Part shown: positions 31,424-38,734 of the stretch, piece after piece
How positions within the stretch are numbered: position 1 is the first letter of the stretch
Layout: each line of letters starts with the position of its first letter
From: Mycolicibacter sinensis
GTDB taxonomy: Bacteria > Actinomycetota > Actinomycetes > Mycobacteriales > Mycobacteriaceae
Assembly (NCBI RefSeq): GCF_001667945.1
Contig: NZ_LZJK01000151.1
Span: 16,573-80,572 of the forward strand
DNA length: 64,000 bases
Direction of reading: 5' to 3'
Position numbers and translations under genes: made by a program
The notes under the pieces: generated by a model
The model's database searches: none
Seen by the model: only the letters and a program-made list of their open reading frames with translations
Told to the model about the DNA's origin: nothing

Positions 31424-32464
31424 TCAGCCTGCCAGCGCCGCCAGCGCGTCGCCGGCACTGCTGCCGGCGGCATCGCCCATGGCCCCGGTGATGGTGTCGA
31501 TCACCGCCTGCGGGAAGGCTTCGACCGCGGCGACGACTTGGTTGAAGCCGGTCTGCAGCGCGGTGGCGATGTCGGCGGAGTTGCCGCCCAGGATCGCCTC
31601 CCAGATGTTCCACAGTGCGATCTGTGGCGCAGTGACCAGGTCGCGGTAGTCAACGAACAGTCCGGTGAGCAGGTCCGGGGTCTGTACGACCGGTGTCCCG
31701 TCCCAGCTGAGCATCGTCCAGCCGTCGGTGGGATTGCCCTGCAGGATGGCCTGGCCCGCGTTGGGGGGCGGACCCAGCGTTTGGAGCAGCTGCTGGGCCA
31801 GCAGGAAAATCGGCGGGTTTTTGACGTTCATCAGCGCCCAGATCGCGATCGGCCCGCCGCTGGAATACGCCACATCTGTCAGTGGGCCATTGCCCGCGAG
31901 GGTGTTGTCGTAGATCGTGCCGATGGCGTCGTCGACCTGCTCATCGAACTGCACGCCGTTGATGGACCCGATCTCGGGTACGAACAGCAAGCCGAGGACC
32001 CAGGCGGCCATCGGCCCGAAATAGCCGATCTCGGTGACCAGGTCGCGGGGTTGGCCTTCGAGGAACCCGGCGGGGATCTCGTTGAGGCCCGGCAGGATCT
32101 GGACGTCTAGGCCCAGTGCCTGGGCCAACGGGTCGGCGGTCTCCTGGGTCCGGACCAGTTGCGAGGCGTAGATCCCGGCGATGCCGTCGGGGAATTCCTG
32201 CTGGATGGCTTTGGCGACGTCGACGGCCTGCTGGTCGCCGAGCTCGGTGAGATGGGCACCGGGGGGCAGCGTGCCGAGAATGCCGTTGGCGTCGTCGGTC
32301 GACTCCCCGTGTCGCACCAGATCCAGCGTGATGTCGGTAGCGGTGAGCCGGATGTCGTCTAGCTGCGCGGCGGCGGCCGGGGGTGCCGTTACCGGGGTGA
32401 TGACTCCGGCGGCGACCAGCGGTATTCCAGCGGCGATCCCCGAACAGCTGAGAAGTCGCTGCAT
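31424..32464 (-). CDS. Secreted histidine-phosphatase-like protein, copy B (second catalytic His lost)
   Basis: A 346-residue paralog with signal peptide (about 1-33). It has LVRHGEST (His52), SQLVRTQET and LNEIPAGFLEG, but VAYSSGGPIAIW carries Ser202 where the second His should be. Copies A and B therefore share the same substitution and are probably sisters. ATG 32464 follows GGGGAGGA. A perfect CRP-type palindrome lies 27 bp upstream of the start. The long C-terminal part, NPTDGWTMLSWDG to FPQAVIDTITGA, is conserved in all five copies and is outside the core phosphatase motifs. Confidence 0.82.
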   Translation of the reverse strand: MQRLLSCSGIAAGIPLVAAGVITPVTAPPAAAAQLDDIRLTATDITLDLVRHGESTDDANGILGTLPPGAHLTELGDQQAVDVAKAIQQEFPDGIAGIYASQLVRTQETADPLAQALGLDVQILPGLNEIPAGFLEGQPRDLVTEIGYFGPMAAWVLGLLFVPEIGSINGVQFDEQVDDAIGTIYDNTLAGNGPLTDVAYSSGGPIAIWALMNVKNPPIFLLAQQLLQTLGPPPNAGQAILQGNPTDGWTMLSWDGTPVVQTPDLLTGLFVDYRDLVTAPQIALWNIWEAILGGNSADIATALQTGFNQVVAAVEAFPQAVIDTITGAMGDAAGSSAGDALAALAG

Positions 32465-32490
32465 GTCCGTCCTCCCCTGGCAGGACATTT

Positions 32491-32506
32491 TGTGACGGAC
32501 ATCACA
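32491..32506. promoter_or_regulatory. Perfect CRP-type binding site upstream of copy B
   Basis: TGTGA-CGGACA-TCACA has the exact TGTGA-N6-TCACA palindrome recognised by CRP proteins, including the mycobacterial Crp (Rv3676). It is centred about 34 bp upstream of the copy B start codon. So close to the gene, the bound protein would more likely repress or tune than activate. Confidence 0.65.
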
Positions 32507-32525
32507 TTTCCTATTCGACGTCGAG

Positions 32526-32540
32526 CCCGGCAATACCGGG
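32526..32540. terminator. Short hairpin between copies C and B
   Basis: CCCGG-CAATA-CCGGG can form a 5-bp stem and is followed by TTTT on the plus strand. The genes run on the minus strand, where the T-run precedes the stem, so it is only a weak candidate for ending copy C transcription. Confidence 0.3.
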
Positions 32541-32611
32541 TTTTCAGCCAATCGCGCGGGTGCGTTCAGCCGCTCATGCGCCGCGACTCTGGCTCAAGGA
32601 CCGGCTGCGGT

Positions 32612-33700
32612 TCAGCCCGCCAGCGATGCCAGCGCGTCGCCGACCGCGTCGCCGGCACTGCCGCCGGCCACATCGCCCAGGGACCCGGTGATGGTGTCGA
32701 TCACCGCCTGCGGGAACGCGGTGACCGCGGCGAGCACCTCGTTGAAGCCGGTCTGCAGCGCGGCGGTGATGTCGGCGGGGTCGCCACCCTGCAGGGCCTC
32801 CATGATGTGCCAGCTGGCCATCTGCGGGGCGATCATCAGGTCGCGGAAGTCGACGAACAGCCCGGTGAGCAGGCCCGGGTTCTCGGCCACCTCCTGCCCG
32901 TTCCAGCTGACCAGCGTCCAGCCGTCGGTCGGGTTACCCTCGATCACCACCTGGCCGGTGTTGGGCAGCAACCCCGCCATCAACGACTTGAAGTAGAGCT
33001 CGAAGTCGGGGTTCTTGACGTTCATCATCACCCACGTGGAGATCGCCGCGCCGTGCGAGAACGCCACGCCGTTGAGGTTGCCATCGGCATCGACGGGCCC
33101 GGCGTTGTTGTAGATCTGGTCGATGGCGTCGGAAAACCGGTCCTGGAACGCCATCCCGTTCGGGTCGATGGTCGAACCCAGCTGCGGCACCCAGTACTGG
33201 CCGAACATCCAGGCCATCGGCGCCACCAGGTACAGCAGCGCGGTCGCCTGGCTGGACTGGGAGGTGCCTTCGAGGATGCCGGCGTTGAGCTCATTGAGTC
33301 CGGCCAGGTGCGTCACCGGGGTGTCCGGCGCACCCGCCGCGGCCAGCCAGTCGGCTGCGGTCTGCTGAGTCCGGAGGAAGTCTGACGTGTAGATCCCGTC
33401 GTAAAAGCTCGGGTCGGCGAGGTGCTGCGGGTTGTCGGGGTCGGCGAGATACATCGCCTGGGTAGCGCCCTCCGCGGTGAGCGGCGCGCCCGGAGGCAGC
33501 GTCCCGATGACACCCTCGACGTTGTCGGCCGACTGGCCGTGGCGTACCAGGTCGAGCACCATGTCGGTGGCGGTCAGCTGGATGCCGGGCAGGGTGACAG
33601 CGGCCAGCGGCCCGGCCATCGGAGCCGCCGGGCTGGCGGCGAGGAGTCCGGCGCCGACGAGGGCGACTCCGGCGGCGATCCAGGGGCGGGTGTGGTGCAT
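32612..33700 (-). CDS. Secreted histidine phosphatase, copy C
   Basis: A 362-residue exported histidine phosphatase. It has a signal peptide (MHHTRPWIAAGVALVGAG, cleavage near residues 25-35), LVRHGQSA with His54, the pocket Arg in SDFLRTQQT, LNELNAGILEG, and the second catalytic His216 in VAFSHGAAISTW. The full catalytic set is therefore present. ATG 33700 follows AAGGAG, and the next in-frame start lies inside the leader. It has its own sigma-A promoter and a leader almost identical to that of copy D, and its first 20 residues differ from copy D at a single position, pointing to recent duplication. Confidence 0.86.
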   Translation of the reverse strand: MHHTRPWIAAGVALVGAGLLAASPAAPMAGPLAAVTLPGIQLTATDMVLDLVRHGQSADNVEGVIGTLPPGAPLTAEGATQAMYLADPDNPQHLADPSFYDGIYTSDFLRTQQTAADWLAAAGAPDTPVTHLAGLNELNAGILEGTSQSSQATALLYLVAPMAWMFGQYWVPQLGSTIDPNGMAFQDRFSDAIDQIYNNAGPVDADGNLNGVAFSHGAAISTWVMMNVKNPDFELYFKSLMAGLLPNTGQVVIEGNPTDGWTLVSWNGQEVAENPGLLTGLFVDFRDLMIAPQMASWHIMEALQGGDPADITAALQTGFNEVLAAVTAFPQAVIDTITGSLGDVAGGSAGDAVGDALASLAG

Positions 33701-33764
33701 GGCCTTCTCCTTCAGCGAGCACACGTTCAGTTACGATACGTTGCGTAGCGCAAATGTTCAGCTC

Positions 33765-33793
33765 AGATTAAGCTGATGTTTTTCCTATGTCAA
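33765..33793 (-). promoter_or_regulatory. Sigma-A promoter of histidine phosphatase copy C
   Basis: On the minus strand TTGACA (33793-33788), a 17-bp spacer and TAATCT (33770-33765) form a near-consensus promoter. The predicted leader of roughly 55-60 nt contains TACG-TTG-CGTA (33737-33747) and ends in the conserved CTCGCTGAAGGAGAAG segment. Confidence 0.7.
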
Positions 33794-33869
33794 TAGTTTG
33801 GGGCCACCACAGACGAAGCCGGGCGCAGCGGAATGACCCCGCCACGCCCGGCCAAGCGCCTGCTGCGGT

Positions 33870-34964
33870 TCAGCTCGCCAGCGACGCCACCACGTCGCCG
33901 ATCGCGTCGTTGGTTGCCTCCACGCCACCACTCGTGGCATCACCGAATGCTCCGGAGAGGGTCTCGAACACCGCCTGCGGGAACTGGGTCACGGCATTGA
34001 ACACGTCTTGGAAGCCGGTCTGGATGGCCGAGGTGATCTGGTCCGGATCCATGCTCAGCAGGGCCTGCTGAATGTGGTAGGAAGCCATTTGCGGCGCCAC
34101 GATCAGGTCACGGACGTCGACGATCAGCCCGGTCATCGAATCCGGGGTCGCGGAGACCTCGACCCCGTCCCAGTTGACCAGCGTCCAGCCGTCCGTCGGA
34201 TTGCCCTCGATCACCACCCGGCTGGTGTTGGTCAGCGGGTGCTCCAAGAGCAGGTCGAAATCGGGGTTCTTGACGTTCATCAGCGTCCAGACCATGATCG
34301 CCCCGCCGTGGGAAAACGCCACGTCGTGCATCGTGGGGTCGTCAAGCGAGAGGCTGTGGTCATAGATCGCTTGAACGGCGTCGCCGAAGCGGTCGTTGAA
34401 CGCCATCCCGTTGAAGTCCGAGGAACCCAGCAGCGGCACCGAATACAGACCGTAGGTCCACAACATCGGGGCCATCAGGTACGACAGCGCCACCGCCTTG
34501 AACTGGTCCACGGTTGACGACTGGATGCCCTCCCAAATGCCGGCGTTGATCTCGTTGAGCCCGGACAGGTTCGCCACATCCATGCCCATCAGTCCGGCGA
34601 ACGGCGCGGCGGTCTCCTGGGTCCGGACCAGGCCGGAGGCAAAGATCCCGTCCACGCCGTCCGTGCCGTATTCGTCGAACAACGCCTGGCCGACCGCTTC
34701 CGCCTGATGGAAGCCGTTGTACGGGTCCGGGTAGTCGGCCAAGTGCGCGCCGGGCGCCACGCTGCCGTTGATGAGCTGGACGTTGTCGGTCGACAGCCCA
34801 TGCCGCACGAACTCCAGCACCATGTCGGTGGCGGTGAGCTGGATGTCAGGCGTACCGAGGGTGGGCAGTGGCCCGGACATCGAGGCAGCCCCCGGAGTGG
34901 CGGCGAGGAGGCCGGCGCCGACAAGGGCGACTCCGGCGGTGATCCATGGGCGGGTGTGGTGCAT
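33870..34964 (-). CDS. Secreted histidine phosphatase, copy D
   Basis: A 364-residue paralog closest to copy C at the N-terminus (MHHTRPWITAGVALVGAGLL). It has FVRHGLST with His55, SGLVRTQET, LNEINAGIWEG and the second catalytic His219 in VAFSHGGAIMVW, so it is predicted active. It has an insertion after the first motif (ADYPDPYNGFHQAEAVG). The signal peptide makes it extracytoplasmic. The substrate is unknown: the superfamily covers sugar phosphates, phytate-like compounds and phosphoproteins. It has its own promoter and a palindromic leader. Confidence 0.86.
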   Translation of the reverse strand: MHHTRPWITAGVALVGAGLLAATPGAASMSGPLPTLGTPDIQLTATDMVLEFVRHGLSTDNVQLINGSVAPGAHLADYPDPYNGFHQAEAVGQALFDEYGTDGVDGIFASGLVRTQETAAPFAGLMGMDVANLSGLNEINAGIWEGIQSSTVDQFKAVALSYLMAPMLWTYGLYSVPLLGSSDFNGMAFNDRFGDAVQAIYDHSLSLDDPTMHDVAFSHGGAIMVWTLMNVKNPDFDLLLEHPLTNTSRVVIEGNPTDGWTLVNWDGVEVSATPDSMTGLIVDVRDLIVAPQMASYHIQQALLSMDPDQITSAIQTGFQDVFNAVTQFPQAVFETLSGAFGDATSGGVEATNDAIGDVVASLAS

Positions 34965-34987
34965 GGTCTTCTCCTTCAGCGAGCTTC

Positions 34988-35009
34988 CGTTACGCTACGT
35001 CGCGTAACG
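34988..35009. promoter_or_regulatory. Inverted repeat in the leader of copy D, partly conserved at copy C
   Basis: CGTTACG (34988-34994) and CGTAACG (35003-35009) are perfect 7-bp arms around CTACGTCG. The matching place upstream of copy C keeps TACG-TTG-CGTA. It lies between the -10 and the ribosome binding site, so it could be an operator or an RNA hairpin. Confidence 0.45.
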
Positions 35010-35023
35010 CAAATACTTCGCTG

Positions 35024-35052
35024 AAGCTACGCTCACATTTTTCCTACGTCAA
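35024..35052 (-). promoter_or_regulatory. Sigma-A promoter of histidine phosphatase copy D
   Basis: TTGACG (35052-35047), a 17-bp spacer and TAGCTT (35029-35024) on the minus strand align base for base with the copy C promoter, including the CTATTGAC and TAGGAAAAA flanks. Confidence 0.65.
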
Positions 35053-35084
35053 TAGATCGGCCGCCCGGCGTTCCGGCGCGCGTC

Positions 35085-36095
35085 CTAGCCGCTCAGCGCG
35101 CCGGTGAGGGTGTCGATCACCGCCTGCGGGAAGGCGGTGATCGCCCCGACGACCTGGTCGAACCCGGTCTGCAGGGCGGCGGTGATGTCTGCCTGGTCGC
35201 CGCCCTGGAAGGCCTCCAGGATGTGCCAGGCGGCGATCTGCGGCGCCGTGGTGAGATCGCGCCAGTCGACGAACAATCCGGTGAGCAGGTCCGGAGTGGC
35301 CGACACCTCGTGCCCTTCCCAGCTGACCAGCGTCCAGCCGTCGGTCGGATTGCCCTCGATCACGACCTGGCCGGTGTTGGCCAGCGGAGTGTGGGTGTCG
35401 AGCAACTCTTTGATGACCAGCCCGAAGTCGGGGTTCTTGACGTTCATCAACGTCCAGATCGCGATCGTGCCCGCGTGGGCGAACACCGCGCTGCTCGGCG
35501 GGTTGTCCGGGTCGGACACGGTGTGGTGGTAGACGGTTTCGATCGCGTCGGTGACGCGGTCGTTGAACGCCACCCCGTTGGGGTCGATCGTGGATCCCAA
35601 CATCGGCACCCAGTACTGACCCATGACCCACAGCAATGTCGGTAGGGCGTAGGCGATCTGGGTGAGCGTGTCGAGTTCGCGGCCTTCGAACCATCCCGCA
35701 TTGATTTCGTTGAGCCCGGCCAGGTGCGTGACGTCCATACCCAGCAGATCGGACAGCGGCTGGGCGGTGTGCTGGGCGCGGATCATCTCCGAGGCGAAGA
35801 GCCCGGCGATCCCGTCCGGGAACGCCTCATGAATCGCCGGGGCGACGTCGGCCGCCTGCTGCCGGCCGAGCTCGGTGAGCTCGGCACCCGGCGCCAAGGT
35901 GCCCAAAAACCCTTCGGCGTTGTCCACCGACTCGCCGTGGCGCACCAGATCCAGGGTGATGTCCTGGGCGGCCAGCACGACCTCCACCGCGGCGACGTCG
36001 GGCAGCGGTGTCGCGACCGGCGTGGCCGCGACAGCTCCCGCGGCGACCAGCGCAACGGTCGCCGTGATCCACGGACGGGGGCCAAGTGGCTGCAT
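35085..36095 (-). CDS. Secreted histidine phosphatase, copy E
   Basis: The shortest paralog, 336 residues, lacking most of the C-terminal tail seen in the others. Signal peptide about residues 1-30. Motifs: LVRHGESV (His53), SEMIRAQHT, LNEINAGWFEG and VFAHAGTIAIW with His207, so both catalytic histidines are present. It is the first gene of the array in the transcription direction and starts at ATG 36095 behind GGGAGAGA. The 83-bp gap to the crotonase gene upstream has no clear promoter consensus. Confidence 0.85.
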   Translation of the reverse strand: MQPLGPRPWITATVALVAAGAVAATPVATPLPDVAAVEVVLAAQDITLDLVRHGESVDNAEGFLGTLAPGAELTELGRQQAADVAPAIHEAFPDGIAGLFASEMIRAQHTAQPLSDLLGMDVTHLAGLNEINAGWFEGRELDTLTQIAYALPTLLWVMGQYWVPMLGSTIDPNGVAFNDRVTDAIETVYHHTVSDPDNPPSSAVFAHAGTIAIWTLMNVKNPDFGLVIKELLDTHTPLANTGQVVIEGNPTDGWTLVSWEGHEVSATPDLLTGLFVDWRDLTTAPQIAAWHILEAFQGGDQADITAALQTGFDQVVGAITAFPQAVIDTLTGALSG

Positions 36096-36178
36096 TGGTC
36101 TCTCTCCCTCACGCCAGCAAGCGGGCGAACGTCGCCACGCGACTGAACGTTAGCTGATAAGAGAGTTAGAACGGGTGA

Positions 36179-36913
36179 TTATCGAGGGTTTTCGCCGAGT
36201 CCGGCGGCGAACACCTGGGCGTAGCGGCGGCGGTCGGCCGCGGCCCGCTCGGCCGGCGGCAGCGTGGCGACGGTGTCGATCGAGGCCTTGGCCGCTGCCA
36301 GCGCCTGACGCGGGGCATCCACGAAGCGTCGGGCCCAGGTCATCGCCGCGTCGTAGACCCCGTCGGGAGCCACCATGTCGTCGATGACGCCCAGCGCGAG
36401 CGCCTCCTCGGCGTCGAAGAACCGCCCGCTGTACGCCAACTCCTTGGCGCGGCTGGCGCCGATGGTGCGCGTGAGCCGGGCCAGCCCGGCACCATCGGGG
36501 ACCAGCCCGGCCAGGATCTCGGTGGCGCCGAACTTGACGTTGTCACCGCTGATCCGCCAGTCGGCCGCCAACGCCAGCGCCAGCCCGCTGCCCAGCGCGT
36601 AGCCGGTGACCGCGGCCACCGTCGGCTTGCCGATCGCCGCCACCGCTTCCACGGCGTCATGGCGGACGCCGGCGAACCGCTCGGCCTCGGCAGGCAGCAA
36701 GGTGCGCAGTTCGGGAACGTCGTCACCGGCGCAGAAGATCTCGTGGCCGCCGAACAGCACCACCGCGGCGACGTCGTCGCGCGCCGAGACCTCGGCGGCG
36801 GCCGCGGTGAGCTCCCGGTAGACCTGCCGGGTCAAGGCGTTGCTCGGCGGACGCGACAGCACCAGGGTGGCTACTCCGGCCGACGACGGGTGGACCGTGA
36901 CGAATTCGCTCAT
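36179..36913 (-). CDS. echA17: Enoyl-CoA hydratase/isomerase family protein
   Basis: A 244-residue crotonase-fold protein. Oxyanion-hole elements are FCAGDD (60-65) and GYALGSG (104-110). Of the two glutamates used by true hydratases, the second is present (Glu132 in GATEILAG), but the first position reads Ala112 (GSGLALALAAD), so a different crotonase reaction such as isomerase or hydrolase chemistry is possible. ATG 36913 overlaps the Nudix stop (ATGA); an in-frame start 78 codons upstream lies inside the Nudix gene and is rejected. Third gene of an overlapping ABC-Nudix-crotonase operon. Counterpart of Rv3039c (echA17). Confidence 0.88.
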   Translation of the reverse strand: MSEFVTVHPSSAGVATLVLSRPPSNALTRQVYRELTAAAAEVSARDDVAAVVLFGGHEIFCAGDDVPELRTLLPAEAERFAGVRHDAVEAVAAIGKPTVAAVTGYALGSGLALALAADWRISGDNVKFGATEILAGLVPDGAGLARLTRTIGASRAKELAYSGRFFDAEEALALGVIDDMVAPDGVYDAAMTWARRFVDAPRQALAAAKASIDTVATLPPAERAAADRRRYAQVFAAGLGENPR

Positions 36914-37728
36914 CCGGGCCACCGCTTGCCGCGCGCCTCGTTGTAGCGCGCCGAGTCGAAGAACTCGATCTCCCAGTTGTCGCCGTGCCGGGCCAACGTC
37001 GGCTGGGTCACCACGATCTGGCGTTCCAACGTCAGCACGTCCTGCACGCTGCGGCCGACCAGCGAATCCAACTGGGTCCAGGTCGGCGGCAGCAGGAAAC
37101 TGCGCCCGGCCGCGAAGTCTTCGATCGCCGCTTCCGGGGTGACCCACCCGGCGTGGTCGGACTCGGTGTTCTCGCCGTCGGCGCGCTGCCCGACCGGCAG
37201 TGCCGCGGCGAAGAAGTAGGTGTCATAGCGTCGGGTGCGCTCGGCCTCCGGGGTCACCCAGTTCGCCCACGGCCGCAACAGTTCGGCATGCAGCACCAGG
37301 TTCTCGGTGCGCAGGAACTCGGCGAAGGACAGATCGCCGGCAGCCAGGGCGCGGCGGGAGTCGGCGTATACCGAGGCGTCAGCGACCACACGTTGGGAGT
37401 CATCCGCCGGGCCGGCGAACAGCACGCCGGATTCCTCGAAGGTCTCGCGCACCGCCGCGCACACCAGCGCCGCGGCCAGGTCGGTCTGGACGCCGAACCG
37501 CTGCGCCCACCAAGACGAGTCCGGCCCGACCCAGGCGATCTCGGCGCTGCGGTCCCGGTCATCGACCCCGCCGCCGGGAAACACCATCACACCGGCAGCG
37601 AACTGCATGGCGGCATGGCGCCGCATCAAAAACACGTCCAGGGCACCGCGTCCGCTGTCCCCGTCGCGCACCAGCATCACCGTCGCGGCGGGTCGCGTCG
37701 GCAGGGGCGGCGGCTGTGGATGGTTCAT
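36910..37728 (-). CDS. Nudix hydrolase
   Basis: A 272-residue Nudix protein, cleaving X-linked nucleoside diphosphates. The Nudix box is RETFEESG (94-101), and the upstream Gly-rich part of the motif, FPGGGVDDRD (50-59), is separated from it by a long loop, an arrangement seen in the NUDT19/CoA-diphosphatase-like branch. The ATG overlaps the stop of the ABC ATPase (ATGA), and the stop overlaps the crotonase ATG, so all three are coupled. With a crotonase next to it, CoA or acyl-CoA turnover is a reasonable guess. Counterpart of Rv3040c. Confidence 0.88.
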   Translation of the reverse strand: MNHPQPPPLPTRPAATVMLVRDGDSGRGALDVFLMRRHAAMQFAAGVMVFPGGGVDDRDRSAEIAWVGPDSSWWAQRFGVQTDLAAALVCAAVRETFEESGVLFAGPADDSQRVVADASVYADSRRALAAGDLSFAEFLRTENLVLHAELLRPWANWVTPEAERTRRYDTYFFAAALPVGQRADGENTESDHAGWVTPEAAIEDFAAGRSFLLPPTWTQLDSLVGRSVQDVLTLERQIVVTQPTLARHGDNWEIEFFDSARYNEARGKRWPG

Positions 37729-38579
37729 GCCCGCCTCCGGTGCGCCGCCCGGCTGCGGGTCCGGCGGGCGAAGTACCGACCGTCGATGACGTCCAAGGAG
37801 ATCGACTGCCCGAACGCCGCGGACAGGTTCTCCGCGGTCAGCACATCGCTGAGCAGGCCGGCGGCGACGGTGCGGCCCTCGGCCAGCAACAGGCAGTGGC
37901 TGAAGCCGACCGGAATCTCCTCGACGTGGTGGGTGACCAGCACAATCGCCGGCGCGTCGGGATCGGCGGCCAGATCGGCCAGCCGGGCGACGAGTTCCTC
38001 CCGGCCGCCCAGGTCCAGGCCGGCCGCGGGTTCATCGAGCAGCAGCAGCTCGGGATCGGTCATCAGCGCGCGAGCGATCAGCACCCGCTTGCGCTCGCCT
38101 TCGGACAGCGTTTCGTAGGTGCGGTCGGCCAGGTGTTCGGCGCCCAGGCTCTCCAGCAGGTCCACGGCCCGCTCGTGGTCGACGGCGTCATAGCGTTCCC
38201 GCCAGCGTCCCAGCACCGCGTAGCCGGCCGAGATCACCAGGTCGCGGACGGTTTCGCCGCCCGGGATCCGCTGCGCCAGCGCTGAGGAGCTCAACCCGAC
38301 CCGGGCCCGCAGTTCGGTGGTATCGACCCGGCCCAGCTGTTCACCAAGCACAAAGGCCATACCCGAGGACGGATGTTCGGTGGCGGCGGCGATCCGCAGC
38401 AGCGATGTCTTGCCGGCCCCGTTGGGCCCGATGATCACCCAGCGTTCGTCGAGTTCAACCGACCAGTCCAGCGGGCCCACCAGGGAGCGCCCGTCACGGC
38501 ACAACGAAACGCCCTCGAAGTGGATCAGCAGATCTTGGTCGGCCGCTGCAGCGGGGCCGGGGCGTCCGGTGTCGGGCAC
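37725..38579 (-). CDS. ABC transporter ATP-binding protein
   Basis: A 284-residue ABC ATPase with Walker A GPNGAGKT (51-58), signature LSEGE (158-162), Walker B LLLLDEP (178-184) and an H-loop VTHH. No permease gene is adjacent, so it works with a partner elsewhere or is a soluble ABC protein. The GTG at 38579 gives a normal N-terminus; an in-frame extension to 38669 adds 30 residues of low-complexity sequence. It is the first gene of the three-gene overlapping operon. Counterpart of Rv3041c. Confidence 0.88.
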   Translation of the reverse strand: MPDTGRPGPAAAADQDLLIHFEGVSLCRDGRSLVGPLDWSVELDERWVIIGPNGAGKTSLLRIAAATEHPSSGMAFVLGEQLGRVDTTELRARVGLSSSALAQRIPGGETVRDLVISAGYAVLGRWRERYDAVDHERAVDLLESLGAEHLADRTYETLSEGERKRVLIARALMTDPELLLLDEPAAGLDLGGREELVARLADLAADPDAPAIVLVTHHVEEIPVGFSHCLLLAEGRTVAAGLLSDVLTAENLSAAFGQSISLDVIDGRYFARRTRSRAAHRRRA

Positions 38580-38734
38580 GGCCCTATGGTGCCGTACCCC
38601 GCTCCCCTGGCAACCGACCGGGGTGCCGGTAGCACCGCCCACAGCGCCAGCGTCGGGAAGCAAAGGCATGCAGGTTGTAATTTCCCGGATGGTGCGCGCA
38701 CACTATCGCCTGCGCCATATTTCAGGGGGTTGCG

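Noticed and set aside
30233..36095. The array of similar genes considered as a possible PE/PPE or repeat-protein cluster
   Set aside because: Each unit has its own signal peptide, RHG motif and ribosome binding site; they are separate phosphatase-family genes rather than a repeat protein or PE/PPE genes.
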